A stretch of 6,816 nucleotides of DNA from JBGOUJ01 sp041477005 (GTDB taxonomy: Bacteria > Acidobacteriota > Terriglobia > Bryobacterales > JACQDG01), in the NCBI GenBank assembly GCA_041477005.1, contig JBGOUJ010000427.1:1-6816 (forward strand). Direction: 5' to 3'. The translations under genes were made by a program, and so were the position numbers. Below are positions 6,282 through 6,816 of the stretch, piece after piece (position 1 is the stretch's first letter; every line of letters starts with the position of its first letter). The notes below the pieces were generated by a model. The model did no database searches, was not told the DNA's origin, and saw only the letters and a list, made by a program, of their open reading frames with translations.

Positions 6282-6310
6282 TTTGTACTACAATTCGTGG
6301 CTTATGCCAA
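6282..6310 (-). promoter_or_regulatory. Sigma-70-like promoter of the dehydrogenase-dehydratase operon
   Basis: Reading the minus strand, TTGGCA (6305-6310; 5 of 6 to TTGACA) is followed after exactly 17 bases by TACAAA (6282-6287; 4 of 6 to TATAAT). This would place the transcript start around 6275, leaving a leader of roughly 55 bases before the dehydrogenase ATG. It is a pattern match only. Confidence 0.5.
6283..6293. promoter_or_regulatory. Candidate FadR/GntR-family operator
   Basis: TTGTACTACAA is a perfect 5-base dyad around a central C. It fits every fixed position of TNGTNNNACNA, the operator pattern of the FadR branch of GntR regulators, many of which control sugar-acid catabolism. 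It overlaps the predicted -10 of the operon, the expected place for a repressor that is released by a pathway intermediate. No regulator gene is in the window, so the partner is unknown. Confidence 0.5.
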
Positions 6311-6654
6311 ACCACCAGGATTCCTCGAAGCCGTTCTCCCGTCTGTCTGGTGACGGGCGCGTCGTGCTCTATTGCCGGTGGGTCGGAAAGGCAGCATCGG
6401 TATCCTGCTCTCTAGGCTCCCAAAGGCCCGGCTGGTTGCTTTTCGTCGCGGTGGCTGCGCAGAATAGAGAACCGGTGCTGAAACGGAAGCCACTGGGAGT
6501 CCGTGATTGCTCAAAGCCGCTCAATCGCAAATCCACTGCGCCTGACGTGGTTCCTTCCTTCAAGGGGGAGTTGCGAATCGCACGATCCTGCGGTCGTAAT
6601 GTCAATGTCAGGTCTCGTCGAGCGAAGCGTGGCTGAGGCTCCAACCGCTTTGTT
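6311..6654. other. Long spacer between divergent genes, no recognisable gene
   Basis: This stretch lies upstream of both the dehydrogenase operon (minus) and the AMIN-domain frame (plus), so it should hold the second promoter. I could not find a convincing -35/-10 pair for the plus-strand gene. Open frames exist on both strands, for example from ATG 6304 to a stop near 6636 on plus. Their translations resemble nothing I know, lack ribosome binding sites and are rich in arginine, serine and proline, as expected of non-coding GC-rich DNA. A weak GATTG/CAATC dyad occurs near 6505-6526. No tRNA-like or other RNA structure was recognised. Confidence 0.55.
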
Positions 6655-6816
6655 ATGAGAAACTTGCTTCCACTCATTGTGATGAGCTTGGTGGTTGGGG
6701 TGGCGGCGCCCTCCGAGGCGGAAAAACCTTCGCCAGACAAGCCCCGGAGCCACGGCCTGGTCCGAGTGACCAATCTGCGCCACTGGTCTTTTCCTGACTC
6801 CACAAGGATCGTTGTC
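6655..6816 (+). CDS. Exported AMIN-domain protein, probably N-acetylmuramoyl-L-alanine amidase (5' part only)
   Basis: The first 54 codons of a gene run off the right edge without a stop. Residues 1-22 look like a signal peptide: a basic MRN start, the hydrophobic stretch LLPLIVMSLVVGVAA, and a possible cleavage after PSEA. After a short charged linker (EKPSPDKPRSH) the frame enters VTNLRHWSFPDSTRIVV (38-54). This is the opening of an AMIN domain, typically a V-x-x-(I/L)-R-x-W-S start followed by TRVVI. AMIN domains target periplasmic proteins to peptidoglycan or the envelope and most often precede an Amidase_3 catalytic domain; type IV pilus secretins also carry them. The catalytic part lies outside the window. 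An in-frame stop at 6634-6636 and no other start codon before 6655 fix the start, although no good Shine-Dalgarno is visible. Confidence 0.72.
   Translation, partial: MRNLLPLIVMSLVVGVAAPSEAEKPSPDKPRSHGLVRVTNLRHWSFPDSTRIVV

Noticed and set aside
3939..6353. An open frame of 804 codons on the plus strand, antisense to the whole dehydratase-dehydrogenase operon
   Set aside because: It mirrors two genes with clear catalytic motifs on the other strand. The translation is low-complexity Arg/Gly/Ala/Asp-rich with no known motifs, and it runs across the intergenic junction. High GC content with few antisense stops explains its length.
6283..6636. Plus-strand frame of 117 codons (or from ATG 6304) in the long spacer
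   Set aside because: It has no ribosome binding site, no recognisable similarity and composition like non-coding DNA. Its start overlaps the promoter/operator of the divergent operon.
6369..6803. Minus-strand frame of 144 codons across the spacer and the AMIN gene start
   Set aside because: It overlaps the signal-peptide/AMIN frame on the opposite strand and shows no known motif.

Overview
The window is GC-rich bacterial DNA that most likely comes from an Acidobacteriota genome, probably of the Solibacter/Bryobacter type. The main reason is the large duplicated MacB/FtsX-like permease on the minus strand. It has the N-terminal signature of the acidobacterial duplicated orphan permease (ADOP) family, which is greatly expanded in that phylum. 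The lineage call is inference from gene content.

Layout from left to right. Bases 1-262 are a short-period tandem repeat based on CACCTGA/CACCCGG. It runs to one base before the stop codon of the permease gene (264-2699, minus). Bases about 2795-3158 hold no intact gene but carry two recognisable relics. One is a short minus-strand piece of a GH116-type glucosylceramidase. The other is a plus-strand C-terminal piece of a DegT/DnrJ/EryC1/StrS aminotransferase with two compensating frameshifts. A compact type II toxin-antitoxin operon (3193-3742, plus) starts where the aminotransferase relic ends; it pairs a PrlF/AbrB-type antitoxin with a MazF/PemK-type toxin and is preceded by a 13-bp inverted repeat. 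Just after the toxin, about 3760-3800 (minus) looks like the last codons of another ADOP gene.

The right half is a two-gene minus-strand operon. An aldehyde dehydrogenase (4767-6218) is followed after 3 bases by a fumarylacetoacetate-hydrolase-fold protein (3930-4763). This pairing fits the last two steps of oxidative pentose or sugar-acid breakdown (Weimberg-type): a 2-keto-3-deoxy-pentonate is dehydrated to 2-ketoglutarate semialdehyde, which is then oxidised to 2-ketoglutarate. Upstream lies a good sigma-70-like promoter whose -10 is overlapped by an 11-bp palindrome matching the FadR/GntR operator pattern TNGTNNNACNA. This suggests control by a sugar-acid-responsive GntR repressor that is not in the window.

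A long spacer (6311-6654) with no recognisable gene separates this operon from a divergent, truncated reading frame at the right edge (6655-6816, plus). That frame starts with a signal peptide and runs into what looks like an AMIN domain, as found at the front of N-acetylmuramoyl-L-alanine amidases.

I found no convincing new multi-gene system. The most informative items are the two operator-like palindromes and the patchwork of gene relics around the toxin-antitoxin operon.
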